Positions 55,160 to 63,694 of a DNA stretch of 64,000 bases are shown here, piece after piece. Source of the DNA: an uncultured Bacteroidia bacterium (GTDB taxonomy: Bacteria > Bacteroidota > Bacteroidia > Bacteroidales > Prolixibacteraceae); the NCBI GenBank assembly GCA_903923905.1, contig CAIXZH010000092.1:1-64000 (forward strand), read 5' to 3'. Position numbers and translations under genes: made by a program. Position 1 is the stretch's first letter. Every line of letters begins with the position of its first letter. Under the pieces are notes generated by a model that saw only the letters and a list, made by a program, of their open reading frames with translations, was not told where the DNA came from and did not search any database.

Positions 55160-55798
55160 ATGGATCAGGAAAAATTACAAACCTCCGATGAGGAGAGGTT
55201 AAACACAATTACCCATGCCTTAGGTTTTATCCTGGCCCTGTTTGCCTCACTTTTTTTATTAAAAGATAGTCTCAGCGAAGGTTTTCATCTCAGGTTTATG
55301 AGCAATCTGGTTTATTGTGTTGGATTGCTTACGCTTTATCTGGCTTCGACCCTTTACCATTCGGCAAAAAATCAGGAAAGAAAAAGAAAACTAAATATTT
55401 TTGATCATTCAGCGATATACGTGTTAATTGCAGGAACATATACTCCGATAATGTTGCTTACAATAAAAGGATTTGCAGGTATAGCAATTCTCTGTATAGT
55501 TTGGACCTGTGCTATAGTTGGAATAGTTTTAAAACTCTATTTTACAGGACGCTATCCAAAAATTTCAACAGCTACTTATATACTGATGGGGTGGGTCATT
55601 GTAGTTGCAATTAAACCTTTGATAAAAAGTATGGTTCTGCCAGGTCTGATATGGCTTGTGGCAGGTGGAATATTTTACACCATTGGCGCCTTATTCTACC
55701 AGCAGAAATCGATGAAATATAATCATGTCATTTTCCATATTTTCGTAATGCTTGGTAGTTTTTGCCATTATCTGGTTATTTTGAAATACACCTTTTAA
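55160..55798 (+). CDS. Hemolysin III family membrane protein
   Basis: A 212-residue protein with seven membrane helices, of the HlyIII/PAQR class. The conserved zinc-site-like residues are visible: RLNTITHALGF near the start, STLYHS in helix 2, FDHSAIYVLIAGTYTP, and MKYNHVIFHI ... FCHYLVI at the end. In eukaryotes the superfamily includes hydrolases of lipid amides; the bacterial role is not settled. I start at ATG 55160 (MDQEKLQTSDEERLN); the open frame also includes an upstream TTG at 55127 with a non-conserved leader. It converges with the methionine-synthase-activation-like gene after 5 bases. Confidence 0.9.
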   Translation: MDQEKLQTSDEERLNTITHALGFILALFASLFLLKDSLSEGFHLRFMSNLVYCVGLLTLYLASTLYHSAKNQERKRKLNIFDHSAIYVLIAGTYTPIMLLTIKGFAGIAILCIVWTCAIVGIVLKLYFTGRYPKISTATYILMGWVIVVAIKPLIKSMVLPGLIWLVAGGIFYTIGALFYQQKSMKYNHVIFHIFVMLGSFCHYLVILKYTF

Positions 55799-55803
55799 TT
55801 GAA

Positions 55804-56511
55804 TTATTTTAACTTAGCCAGTCTTAACTTCCTATAAGTACAGGTTTTTAGTTCACACAGATCACATTCATATGCCGTTTTTCTGACCTCCTCTCCAAAT
55901 CCGATAATTCCACTGACTGATTTAACAGGTTCCATCAGGCACGATTCGGTAAGTTTAATTCCGCAATAATTATCAGAAAATAGGTCAAATAACAGTTTCT
56001 GCTCACTTAAGCCCCATCCGCAATAGCCCGGACTGTATCGGTTAGCGATTTTTTTGCCCTCTTTTAATAATTCATCTTCTAAACTGGTCTGAATCTTATC
56101 AATTGCTGCATCCACGGTTAGGGAACCAATCACGTCAAGGATATACCCTTCCATCAGATCACCAGCCGACATTAATTCTTTACTTTTTTCTCCAATTCCT
56201 GGCCCGGCAGTACAAATAAATAGAATTCCCCCTTCTGCACTTTTTAGTTGTCTGGCAATTTTTTTTCCAACTCCAAATGTAACCGAATCAATTTCAATGT
56301 ATCCTGTGCGATCAAATAAAAAGTGGTCTGAAACACGTAAGCTTCCCCTAATATCGGCTAAACCAACACTTTGAGAAAGGGCAAATGAAATCATATCCGG
56401 AAAGGGTTCAGGCGATTGTCCTTTTTCATAACCCATAGCCTCCTCTATGAGTTCCATATTGAGACCCAACTCATCAAATGAATAAGTGAAATTCCGGATT
56501 CCTGGATTCAT
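55804..56511 (-). CDS. Stand-alone methionine synthase (MetH) activation-domain protein
   Basis: A 235-residue protein that matches the C-terminal, S-adenosylmethionine-binding reactivation domain of cobalamin-dependent methionine synthase (PF02965), here without the rest of MetH. The SAM-site motif is RYSPGYCGW (158-166), followed by GLSEQKLLF. The C-terminus adds Cys216, Cys219 and Cys224 in YECDLCELKTC, which could bind a metal or an iron-sulfur cluster. It may reactivate a corrinoid protein that has lost its methyl group. It is the last gene of the cluster, 29 bases after the homocysteine methyltransferase gene, and so probably works with it. No corrinoid-binding protein gene is in the window. 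Confidence 0.85.
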   Translation of the reverse strand: MNPGIRNFTYSFDELGLNMELIEEAMGYEKGQSPEPFPDMISFALSQSVGLADIRGSLRVSDHFLFDRTGYIEIDSVTFGVGKKIARQLKSAEGGILFICTAGPGIGEKSKELMSAGDLMEGYILDVIGSLTVDAAIDKIQTSLEDELLKEGKKIANRYSPGYCGWGLSEQKLLFDLFSDNYCGIKLTESCLMEPVKSVSGIIGFGEEVRKTAYECDLCELKTCTYRKLRLAKLK

Positions 56512-56540
56512 AAATATTAAAATTTTAGTACAATAATCAT

Positions 56541-57422
56541 CTATAATTCATTGACTACCTTTGAGATTTGACGAATATGTTCAGGTGTTGTTCCACAGCA
56601 TCCGCCAATAATATTTACTCCAGCATCAATAATTGCCATTACAAATCCTGCAGTTTGTTCAGGTGTTTCCGGAAAGTGAGTCACTCCATCCTTAAATACC
56701 GGCATCCCTGCATTGGCATGTACCAGGATCGGTATGGATAAATTACAAGATCGGATCTCATTTACTATCTGTATCATCCCTTCAATTCCATTTCCACAAT
56801 TTGCTCCGATAATATCAACTCCTTCTGGGACCAGTTCGTTAACCATTTCTGTAGGAGAAACACCCATCATCGAACGGAATTCGCCATCAGGACTCTTTTG
56901 GAAAGTCATCGTACAAATCACCTCACGCGTAGTATTTTCTTTTGCAGCCTTCACTGCCAATCGGGCCTCTTCCAGATCAGTCATAGTTTCCACAATTATC
57001 GCGTCCACTCCCCCCCTTTCAAGTGCAATAACCTGTTCCTTAAACGAATCATAGATCTGTTCGGGAGTTACCTCTCCCATCATCAGGATCTTACCCGTTG
57101 GTCCGACAGAACCGAGCACAAAATTGTTTCCTGCAGCCTTTCGCGAAATAGCAGCAGCAGCTTGATTAAACTCTGAAGCACGGGAAGATAGTCCGTAATG
57201 TGCTAATTTAATACTACTTCCTCCAAAGCTATTGGTTTCGACCATATCTGCACCGGCCTCAGTATAACTTTTGGCAATATCAAACACCTCTTCCGTGTGT
57301 TCAATATTCCATAACTCCGGACATTGACCGGGTTTTAATCCTTTTGAATGGAGAAATGTTCCCCAAGCTCCATCAGAGACCAGAATTTTCCCCTGGTTAA
57401 GTCGATCAGTAATTTTTCCCAT
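56541..57422 (-). CDS. Homocysteine S-methyltransferase domain protein
   Basis: A 293-residue TIM-barrel methyltransferase (PF02574), like the N-terminal module of MetH. The zinc ligands are Cys209 (GANCGNG) and Cys275-Cys276 (GGCCGTTP). DGAWGTFLHSKGLKPGQCPE at the start and ADMVETNSFGGSSIKL are typical. It moves a methyl group from a donor, probably a methyl-corrinoid protein, to homocysteine, giving methionine. In place of the MetH folate and cobalamin modules the cluster supplies a UroD-type methyltransferase (38 bases upstream) and an activation domain (downstream). An S-methylmethionine-type donor is the alternative. Confidence 0.9.
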   Translation of the reverse strand: MGKITDRLNQGKILVSDGAWGTFLHSKGLKPGQCPELWNIEHTEEVFDIAKSYTEAGADMVETNSFGGSSIKLAHYGLSSRASEFNQAAAAISRKAAGNNFVLGSVGPTGKILMMGEVTPEQIYDSFKEQVIALERGGVDAIIVETMTDLEEARLAVKAAKENTTREVICTMTFQKSPDGEFRSMMGVSPTEMVNELVPEGVDIIGANCGNGIEGMIQIVNEIRSCNLSIPILVHANAGMPVFKDGVTHFPETPEQTAGFVMAIIDAGVNIIGGCCGTTPEHIRQISKVVNEL

Positions 57423-57460
57423 ATCGAGGTAAATAATAAGTTTTGAATTGGCAATTTTTA

Positions 57461-58459
57461 TTAAATAGCAGCCTTTCTCATAGCCATCAGATTATCAACC
57501 GGAGTGTTTACGATGATTTCACATCCTGCAGACAATATAAATTTCCTGTATTTTTCATTATCGCACAGCATTTTACATACTGAGAATATCTCATCCGGGT
57601 ATTTATTTAAAACAAATCGGGGGTCTAAGTTTCCGCAGCGAATCACATCTGGTCCCATTATTTCAAATGCCTTTTGAGGATCAACCTGCCAATCGATATC
57701 GAGAATGTCAATTCGGAGATCTTTCATAAGTGGCAGAAGGTGGGAAATATCTCCGCAAATATGCACTTTTACCAGAGCACCATTAGCGTGAATAAAATCA
57801 ATGATTTCGCGATGTCGCTCCTTTACAAAGATCTCATAAGTTTGCGGATCTATCTGAGAACAGATCGCATCACCCATTCCTATGATATCACAACCTGCCT
57901 CAATCTGAGCTTTTGCAAAATCTTTAGCCGTCAAAACACATTTGTCAAGGAGGATATTTGCTGAGTCGGCATCCATCATCATCATAACCATAAACTGCTC
58001 AATACCTGATAGATCACAAGATTCGGCCATTGGCCCTTCAATCCAGCCGAAAACCGGTACCTCACCGTTAACGTGCTTTGACAATAATTCAGCTCCCAGA
58101 ATCCTGTCGTGGGTTCGTTCGCATTTATAAACATCAGGCCTTCCAAGATTTCTGACATCATCGGAATTCTTGATTACAAGGTCCATGCACCGGGGAACCC
58201 CATCGGGGATGAATTCAATCCGGGCTCCGAATGCACTTGTCTCCCGGTAAGGGTCTGAGATCAGCCCTACCATGTCAACATCAAAATTCGCAAGTGCACG
58301 AAGATTCGCCTCGACCAGAAACCGGTAATCAGAAGCAAATCCGGCATAATTTCCGCCGGCATATCTGGCGATAAAGTGCATTAATATAGGCACAAACATC
58401 GTTTTACCGGGCAAAATATCTCCATTACACAGATGATGCAAATATTCCTTTTTGGTCAT
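57461..58459 (-). CDS. MtaA-like zinc methyltransferase, UroD superfamily
   Basis: A 332-residue protein of the uroporphyrinogen decarboxylase fold. It lacks the UroD porphyrin-site signature and has the zinc motif of the MtaA/MtbA/CmuA methyltransferases: His233-x-Cys235 in VKVHICGD and Cys313 in SAGCEIIVNTP. That family moves methyl groups between a corrinoid protein and a thiol or other acceptor. The start MTKKEYLHHLCNGD fits a cytoplasmic protein. It lies between a Gfo/Idh gene and the homocysteine methyltransferase gene in the same orientation, which points to methyl transfer in the same route. The corrinoid partner is not encoded here. Confidence 0.82.
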   Translation of the reverse strand: MTKKEYLHHLCNGDILPGKTMFVPILMHFIARYAGGNYAGFASDYRFLVEANLRALANFDVDMVGLISDPYRETSAFGARIEFIPDGVPRCMDLVIKNSDDVRNLGRPDVYKCERTHDRILGAELLSKHVNGEVPVFGWIEGPMAESCDLSGIEQFMVMMMMDADSANILLDKCVLTAKDFAKAQIEAGCDIIGMGDAICSQIDPQTYEIFVKERHREIIDFIHANGALVKVHICGDISHLLPLMKDLRIDILDIDWQVDPQKAFEIMGPDVIRCGNLDPRFVLNKYPDEIFSVCKMLCDNEKYRKFILSAGCEIIVNTPVDNLMAMRKAAI

Positions 58460-58503
58460 GATTCGGGCTAATTGAAAACGTTTGATTTTGGTACTATTGA
58501 TCG

Positions 58504-59799
58504 TTATTCATATTTAAAACCTGGACAAATTCTGGAATAGCTCCACTGATCCCTCATCTCCCTTTTTCTGAATTTGTCAGCATCCGGGTCATTTTCAAAA
58601 TGTTCATCCTTGCAATTCCAGATTACTTTCCGATTGAGTTTCAAAGCGATGTTCCCACAATGGAGCAAACTATTAGTGCGATGTCCTGCTTCGGCAGTTG
58701 CAGAGGGTTTCCGTCCTGACTTTATGGCCTTGAGAAAATCAATTATCTCGTCATTTGCAATGGGTAAAACAACATTCTTCCCGGTTAAATCCAGTATTTT
58801 ATTATTGCTTGTCTCCAATTTATTATTCCATCCTGCAGATTGAATCCATTCTTCTCCCCCTTCAATCCGGATTAAAGCGTCGCCGCTTTTAACCCTCATG
58901 GTCATACTATTGGGGTATTTGTATTGCAGATCGAACTGATAAGCAGTATTGAAGATCCCATCCCGATAATAAAGGGTATCACCAACAGGATTAACCTCAG
59001 CCGGACCTGAAAACTCATTGCCTGAGGCTAGTTGGGCGGTATCACAATAATGGGCGCCCCAGTCTGTCAACAGACCTCCGCTAAAGGCGTCATACCATCT
59101 GAAATGATAGAAAGTCCGCGAATAAATAAATGGTACTTCCTGAGCAGGCCCCAGCCACAAATCATAATTAAGATCCTTGGGCGGTACAGTTATTTCAAGA
59201 TCACTTTTAGGTAATTGACCCACCGGAAGTGAGATCTCAATATGTTTTATGGCTCCGAGCCGACCATTCAGTGCCACTTCTGCCATTTTATGGTAGGCCC
59301 CTAAATACCGGTCTTCAATTGAAACCTGATAAATAACACCGGTTTTTTTTATTACATCGCAGAGCAATCGTCCTTCAGAAATAGTCAGTGTAGGTTTTTC
59401 GCAGCAGATATGCTTTCCCTTTAAGGCCGCCATGACAGAGATTGGCACATGCCAATGATCGGGTGTTGAAATCTGAACTGCATCGATTGATTTGTTATCC
59501 AGAAGCTCCCTGAAATCCTGATAAGCAATGCAATCTCTTGATTTATAGGTATTATTAACCAGATTTTTGGCACTTTGGGCGCGTGTCAGACTGACGTCAC
59601 AAACTGCAATAACCCGGCACAATTCAGGATATTTAAGATAATGTTTCAAATTCCTCTCAATGCCATGCAAGCCTACCCCTATCATGCCTATAGTAATCAA
59701 ATCATTCGGATTCTTCCCTTTGCATCCGAAATTAAGGGGAAGCAACAAAGCTCCGGCTACTGACATTCCACTATTTATAAGAAAGGTACGTCTTTCCAT
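58504..59799 (-). CDS. Gfo/Idh/MocA oxidoreductase (exported, copy 1)
   Basis: A 431-residue protein. The N-terminus MERRTFLINSG has a twin-arginine pattern followed by a hydrophobic stretch (VAGALLLPLNFGC), so it is likely exported folded, perhaps lipidated at Cys26. The Rossmann domain has ITIGMIGVGLHGIERN, and the motif CCEKPTLTIS holds the catalytic-region EKP. The family oxidises or reduces sugars with a tightly bound NAD. I start at 59799; an open stretch to 59919 overlaps the next gene on the same strand and carries no homologous sequence. It is 8 bases after the UroD-type gene upstream. Confidence 0.88.
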   Translation of the reverse strand: MERRTFLINSGMSVAGALLLPLNFGCKGKNPNDLITIGMIGVGLHGIERNLKHYLKYPELCRVIAVCDVSLTRAQSAKNLVNNTYKSRDCIAYQDFRELLDNKSIDAVQISTPDHWHVPISVMAALKGKHICCEKPTLTISEGRLLCDVIKKTGVIYQVSIEDRYLGAYHKMAEVALNGRLGAIKHIEISLPVGQLPKSDLEITVPPKDLNYDLWLGPAQEVPFIYSRTFYHFRWYDAFSGGLLTDWGAHYCDTAQLASGNEFSGPAEVNPVGDTLYYRDGIFNTAYQFDLQYKYPNSMTMRVKSGDALIRIEGGEEWIQSAGWNNKLETSNNKILDLTGKNVVLPIANDEIIDFLKAIKSGRKPSATAEAGHRTNSLLHCGNIALKLNRKVIWNCKDEHFENDPDADKFRKREMRDQWSYSRICPGFKYE

Positions 59800-59806
59800 A
59801 ATCTGA

Positions 59807-61069
59807 TTAAAATCCGTTAAATTCATGAATAGCTTCCAGCATAGCAGCCAGATTTTCAATTGGTACATTGGCCTGGATATTATGTACCGTGTTAAAAACA
59901 AATCCTCCATCCTGAGCAAATATATCGCAATTCTCGAGTACTTGTTTTTTCACCTCCGCAGGGGTTCCGAAAGAGAGCATTTTTTGGGTATCGACTCCCC
60001 CACCCCAGAAAACCAATTCTTTACCATAGGCATTTTTTAAATGACGGGGATCCATCCCTTTTGCATTGATCTGTACAGGGTTAATGATATCGAATCCCGC
60101 TTCAATAAAAAGTGGCATAAATGATTCCACTGCCCCACACGAATGCTTGAAGCTTTTCCATGCAGTATGCTGATGCATCCAGTCATTAATTCGTTTATAA
60201 TAGGGCAGATACATTTCTGAAAACTGATCCGGAGAACAGAAGGTAGATTCCTGTGTTCCAAAATCGGTGCCACAAATAAAAACTGCATCTATCTGATTAC
60301 CTATTCTTTCGTAAATTCTCTTAAAATTTTCAATCGCAAGTTCCGTTTGTTTCTCAAAGACCGAATGGATATAATCAGGCCGTAACACTGTACTCATATA
60401 CCATTCAGCCACATCGCGAATCCCTTTGGGATTTTTCAGTTGCATGCCAGGAACAAGTGCAATATCACCCAAGGCTGTTCCACCAAGACTGGCAATAATG
60501 CCTTTGCCTGAAGTCGTCAGCTGACATATTGTCCGTTCCCAATAATCCAGACTTGCTCTATCAACAGGAGTGAACTCCTCAAGATTATCTTTTGGATTAA
60601 GCTTATCATCATCAATAGGTTGCTGACGGATTATTGCATCAAAGAAATAGCCACTCTTTGGCATTCTTGCACATGGTGAGACTGTTTCATCCCCTTCCGG
60701 AAAGATCAGCAAACTGCTGTCCTCAGCTTTGATAAAATTAAAATCAACAGGAACAAAGAGTTGCTGACCCCAATTGGATGTGAAAGGTTTCCATTCACAT
60801 TCACTGTTTGCAAATCCAAACATGCTATTTTTGCCATAAGCGCCAATCACATCAATACCCAATGCTTCCCGTAAATCTTCTTCAATCTCTCCCAACATCT
60901 GGAAAGGTTCTATTACTTTCACGGGATGATTATCCAGATGGTAATAATTTCTGAGGTTTTTCACTGTCAGACAATGAATACCCGTAACAGCAGTTCCACC
61001 AAAGTCAACAACCAGTCGTTCAGGCTGATGATGATTCAGCGTTTTTTTCAGGTTCTCTCTGCTATTCAT
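59807..61069 (-). CDS. UroD-superfamily protein with incomplete zinc motif
   Basis: A 420-residue cytoplasmic protein of the uroporphyrinogen decarboxylase superfamily. It has the His309-x-Cys311 pair (FKHSCGAVESF) of the MtaA-like zinc enzymes, but at the C-terminal site, where those have GC, it reads GGFVFNTVHNIQANVP with no cysteine. GQ-based active-site signatures of true UroD are absent. Thus it could be a methyltransferase with another metal ligand (the His in TVHNIQ) or an enzyme of unknown reaction. Related proteins are often found beside Gfo/Idh genes in Bacteroidota and Planctomycetota sugar clusters, as I recall. It sits between the two Gfo/Idh genes. Confidence 0.78.
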   Translation of the reverse strand: MNSRENLKKTLNHHQPERLVVDFGGTAVTGIHCLTVKNLRNYYHLDNHPVKVIEPFQMLGEIEEDLREALGIDVIGAYGKNSMFGFANSECEWKPFTSNWGQQLFVPVDFNFIKAEDSSLLIFPEGDETVSPCARMPKSGYFFDAIIRQQPIDDDKLNPKDNLEEFTPVDRASLDYWERTICQLTTSGKGIIASLGGTALGDIALVPGMQLKNPKGIRDVAEWYMSTVLRPDYIHSVFEKQTELAIENFKRIYERIGNQIDAVFICGTDFGTQESTFCSPDQFSEMYLPYYKRINDWMHQHTAWKSFKHSCGAVESFMPLFIEAGFDIINPVQINAKGMDPRHLKNAYGKELVFWGGGVDTQKMLSFGTPAEVKKQVLENCDIFAQDGGFVFNTVHNIQANVPIENLAAMLEAIHEFNGF

Positions 61070-61126
61070 TGATTTAAATAATTTAATCAGATTGGTTAGA
61101 TAAATTCATCAATGACCAATCTGCAA

Positions 61127-62617
61127 TTATACCATTGCAGGCAAATTCCATCCATTGCGATAGGTATGACGGATATATTCATTCGCACGTTCCAGTGCAT
61201 TAAATTTCATCGATTGTTTATTAAAATGGGGATGGCCGTCGATTACCTTAAACTCATTTGAAGTGATAATTTTCAGTTCCTCATTTGGAGAAATATTGGT
61301 TATCTGCATCTTTTCAGCATCCCATTTCAATGATTTATTTAATCCTTGCAGCCTGATAGCCAGCACACCAAGGAGAACCATCTCGTTGAAAGGGCCGGAA
61401 TAGGCAAAATTTGAAGTTCCTTCGGTCCGGTTTTCGGGTGATTCTTTACACGCCCGTATCCAGTCCTGCTCATGCGGGCCGTCAACATATCCGATTGCTC
61501 CAGGAATATGGCGAAGATAAGGTGATACTATTGGAATCCGGCCGGAAACCAGTCGGGCATTAAAACCGCCGCAACCGCAAATCAAAGTGTCTTTGGAACC
61601 AACAAAAATACAGCCGCCCAGACCGTCAGCCATCAGGTTTTCACCTTCTGGCAAAAGTTCCGATATGTTCGGGTAAAGGCCGCCGTCATACCAGTAAACT
61701 TTAACCGCAGGCATGGCAACTTTTGGCAGATTCTCGCGGGCAGGGAAGCAGAATTCAACTGTTTCAGCCATAGGAGGCGATTCCGTATTAATAGCAGTTG
61801 AACTTCCTCTGACTTTATCGGGATATCCCAACTTAAGCGATTGGTAAACAGGGTCTAAAACATGGCAGGCCATATCACCAAAAGCACCGGTCCCGAAGTC
61901 CCACCAACCCCTCCAATTCCAGGGTGTATAAATTTCATGATAGGGTCGCATCGATGCAGGACCAATAAACAGATCCCAATCCAAAGTCTTAGGTGTTTTC
62001 ATCAGTTGAGCCGGACGCTGAAGTCCCTGTGGCCAGATGGGCCGGTCAGTCCATGCATGAACCTCTTTAATCTCACCGATTTCTCCGTTCCATATCCACT
62101 CGCTGATCTGTCTGACCCCGTCACCGGAATTTCCCTGATTCCCCATTTGTGTGGCTACCTTATGTTTTGCCGCCAACCGGGTCAATAATCGCGATTCATA
62201 AACCGAATGGGTCAGTGGTTTCTGGCAATATACATGTTTTCCAAGCGAAAGAGCTGTTGCTGCAATTATGGCATGTGAATGGTCGGCGGTAGCAACCATC
62301 ACCCCATCGATTGAACTTCCCATTTCATCGAACATTTTGCGCCAATCAGTGTATCGTTTTGCTGCAGGAAACTCCTTAAAACATGTTTCGGCATATTTCA
62401 AATCAACATCACATAATCCAATGATATTTTCCTTCGACATTCCCACGAGGTTAGGATGTCCTTTCCCTCCGATACCCACACCGACGATGTTCATTTTATC
62501 GCTGGGTGCGTAATGCCCCAATCCACTTACTGAAAAGGAAGGGACAATTGAGATTCCGACAGTCGCAACTGCACTGTTTTTCAGGAAATTTCTTCTTGAA
62601 TAAAGGTTATTTTCCAT
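61127..62617 (-). CDS. Gfo/Idh/MocA oxidoreductase (Tat-exported, copy 2)
   Basis: A 496-residue protein with a clear twin-arginine signal, SRRNFLKNSAVATVGISIVP. The nucleotide-binding motif is NIVGVGIGGKGHPN, and VYCQKPLTHSVYESRLLTRL replaces the usual EKP with QKP, a variant seen in many exported Bacteroidota members. The C-terminal substrate domain has WNWRGWWDFGTGAFGDMACH. It probably oxidises a sugar at C3 in the periplasm with bound NAD, since exported members cannot use free cofactor. It is 11 bases from the DUF1080 gene, which would act on a 3-keto product, so they are likely partners. Confidence 0.9.
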   Translation of the reverse strand: MENNLYSRRNFLKNSAVATVGISIVPSFSVSGLGHYAPSDKMNIVGVGIGGKGHPNLVGMSKENIIGLCDVDLKYAETCFKEFPAAKRYTDWRKMFDEMGSSIDGVMVATADHSHAIIAATALSLGKHVYCQKPLTHSVYESRLLTRLAAKHKVATQMGNQGNSGDGVRQISEWIWNGEIGEIKEVHAWTDRPIWPQGLQRPAQLMKTPKTLDWDLFIGPASMRPYHEIYTPWNWRGWWDFGTGAFGDMACHVLDPVYQSLKLGYPDKVRGSSTAINTESPPMAETVEFCFPARENLPKVAMPAVKVYWYDGGLYPNISELLPEGENLMADGLGGCIFVGSKDTLICGCGGFNARLVSGRIPIVSPYLRHIPGAIGYVDGPHEQDWIRACKESPENRTEGTSNFAYSGPFNEMVLLGVLAIRLQGLNKSLKWDAEKMQITNISPNEELKIITSNEFKVIDGHPHFNKQSMKFNALERANEYIRHTYRNGWNLPAMV

Positions 62618-62628
62618 TTAAAAAATTA

Positions 62629-63399
62629 TTATAATTCACTGAATTCCTTTAGTTTAATATTGCGGAACCAAACCTGTGTTCCATGGTTTTGAAGTGAAAT
62701 ATGCCCTTTGTCGAACTTTCCATAATCCGGAAAGTTTGCCCATTTGCCACTCGCCCGTAGTTTTTTCCACTCATCGGTATATTTTTCATATTGGACGACG
62801 ATCACCCCATTAATGATTTGAGTTACATGGTTTCCATCAACAACGAGCAGAAGGTGATTCCATTCGCCTGTTGGATTACTTGGCAGTGATTTAGGCGGAT
62901 ACATCGCATAATTGGCACCGCAGATCTGCCAGTCCTGCAGAGGATCGGGCCATCCAGCCTGATCAATTATCTGAAATTCCGGTCCGGTCTCGTATGGAAA
63001 TTTGTATTTTGGATCTTCATGAATTTGGAAAATGATACCACTGTTGGTTCCTTTCATCATTTTGAAATCAAGACTCAGGGCAAAATTACTATATTCCTTA
63101 TCCGTGACCAGATCCAGATCTTCATGACCACCCTTTGTGGTAGTTGTGAATACCTCGTTTTCAATCACCCAACTGTCAGGAAACACCTTCAAATTGAAAC
63201 CATGCCAGCCTCTGGTATTTTTGCCGTCAAATAAAAGCACCCATCCATTATCTTTCTCCTGGGTAGCCAGTGTATTCGTTGTGGGTGAACGATCAATCTG
63301 ACCGTATAAGATGATTGGGTCCTTATTAGTCGAGGGAGTACAGGCAATCAAAAAAGTGATCATCAGGCAAATTGCCAACACGGTAAATTGATTTTTCAT
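62629..63399 (-). CDS. DUF1080 (3-keto-glycoside hydrolase-like) lipoprotein
   Basis: A 256-residue lipoprotein with lipobox FLIAC (Cys20). The rest is a concanavalin-like beta sandwich of PF06439, seen in GWVLLFDGKNTRGWHGF, NFALSLDFKMMKGTNSGIIF, and WFRNIKLKEF at the end. Members have been shown to cleave 3-keto-disaccharides or 3-keto-glucosides by elimination and hydration. It is the promoter-proximal gene of the cluster, followed by an exported Gfo/Idh that could make the 3-keto substrate. Confidence 0.87.
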   Translation of the reverse strand: MKNQFTVLAICLMITFLIACTPSTNKDPIILYGQIDRSPTTNTLATQEKDNGWVLLFDGKNTRGWHGFNLKVFPDSWVIENEVFTTTTKGGHEDLDLVTDKEYSNFALSLDFKMMKGTNSGIIFQIHEDPKYKFPYETGPEFQIIDQAGWPDPLQDWQICGANYAMYPPKSLPSNPTGEWNHLLLVVDGNHVTQIINGVIVVQYEKYTDEWKKLRASGKWANFPDYGKFDKGHISLQNHGTQVWFRNIKLKEFSEL

Positions 63400-63566
63400 T
63401 TTTTACAGATTTTATGGTGAATAGTTATAATTCAAATTATAAGCTGGCAACTGCAAATTTTATCTGTAAAGCTGATGCCGGGCAAATGAAATATTTTTCC
63501 GACGGCAACGGTAATTTATTATTTAAAATCATTAGATATTTCGGATGCTGTAAATCAAACCGCCAA

Positions 63567-63582
63567 TAATTTCCCGAAATTA
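63567..63582. promoter_or_regulatory. 16-bp palindrome upstream of the DUF1080 cluster
   Basis: Arms TAATTTC / GAAATTA with a two-base centre. It lies in the 406-bp gap 63400-63805. With the longer repeat at 63695-63736 it is a candidate regulator site; the gap has no credible gene. Confidence 0.35.
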
Positions 63583-63674
63583 ATGGAATGTTTCTGTAAT
63601 GACAATACTTAAACTGAGAAAATTGAACAAATTATTTTTTAGCTTAAGTAATTTTCAATTCCCTAAAGTTCAAA

Positions 63675-63682
63675 CAAAGATA
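63675..63682 (-). promoter_or_regulatory. Candidate -7 box of the DUF1080 cluster
   Basis: Minus-strand TATCTTTG, followed by TTTG, fits TAnnTTTG. The leader to the ATG at 63399 would be long, about 270 bases, so a nearer promoter without consensus is possible. Confidence 0.3.
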
Positions 63683-63694
63683 CACAATTTCAAA

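Noticed and set aside
58504-59919. Longer form of the Gfo/Idh protein starting at 59919
   Set aside because: It would overlap the upstream gene by more than 110 bases on the same strand; MERRTF at 59799 gives a normal twin-arginine start.
55804-63399. A corrinoid-binding protein or cobalamin riboswitch in the methyl-transfer cluster
   Set aside because: I looked for the B12-binding DxHxxG pattern in the cluster's proteins and for a B12-box-like leader and found neither.
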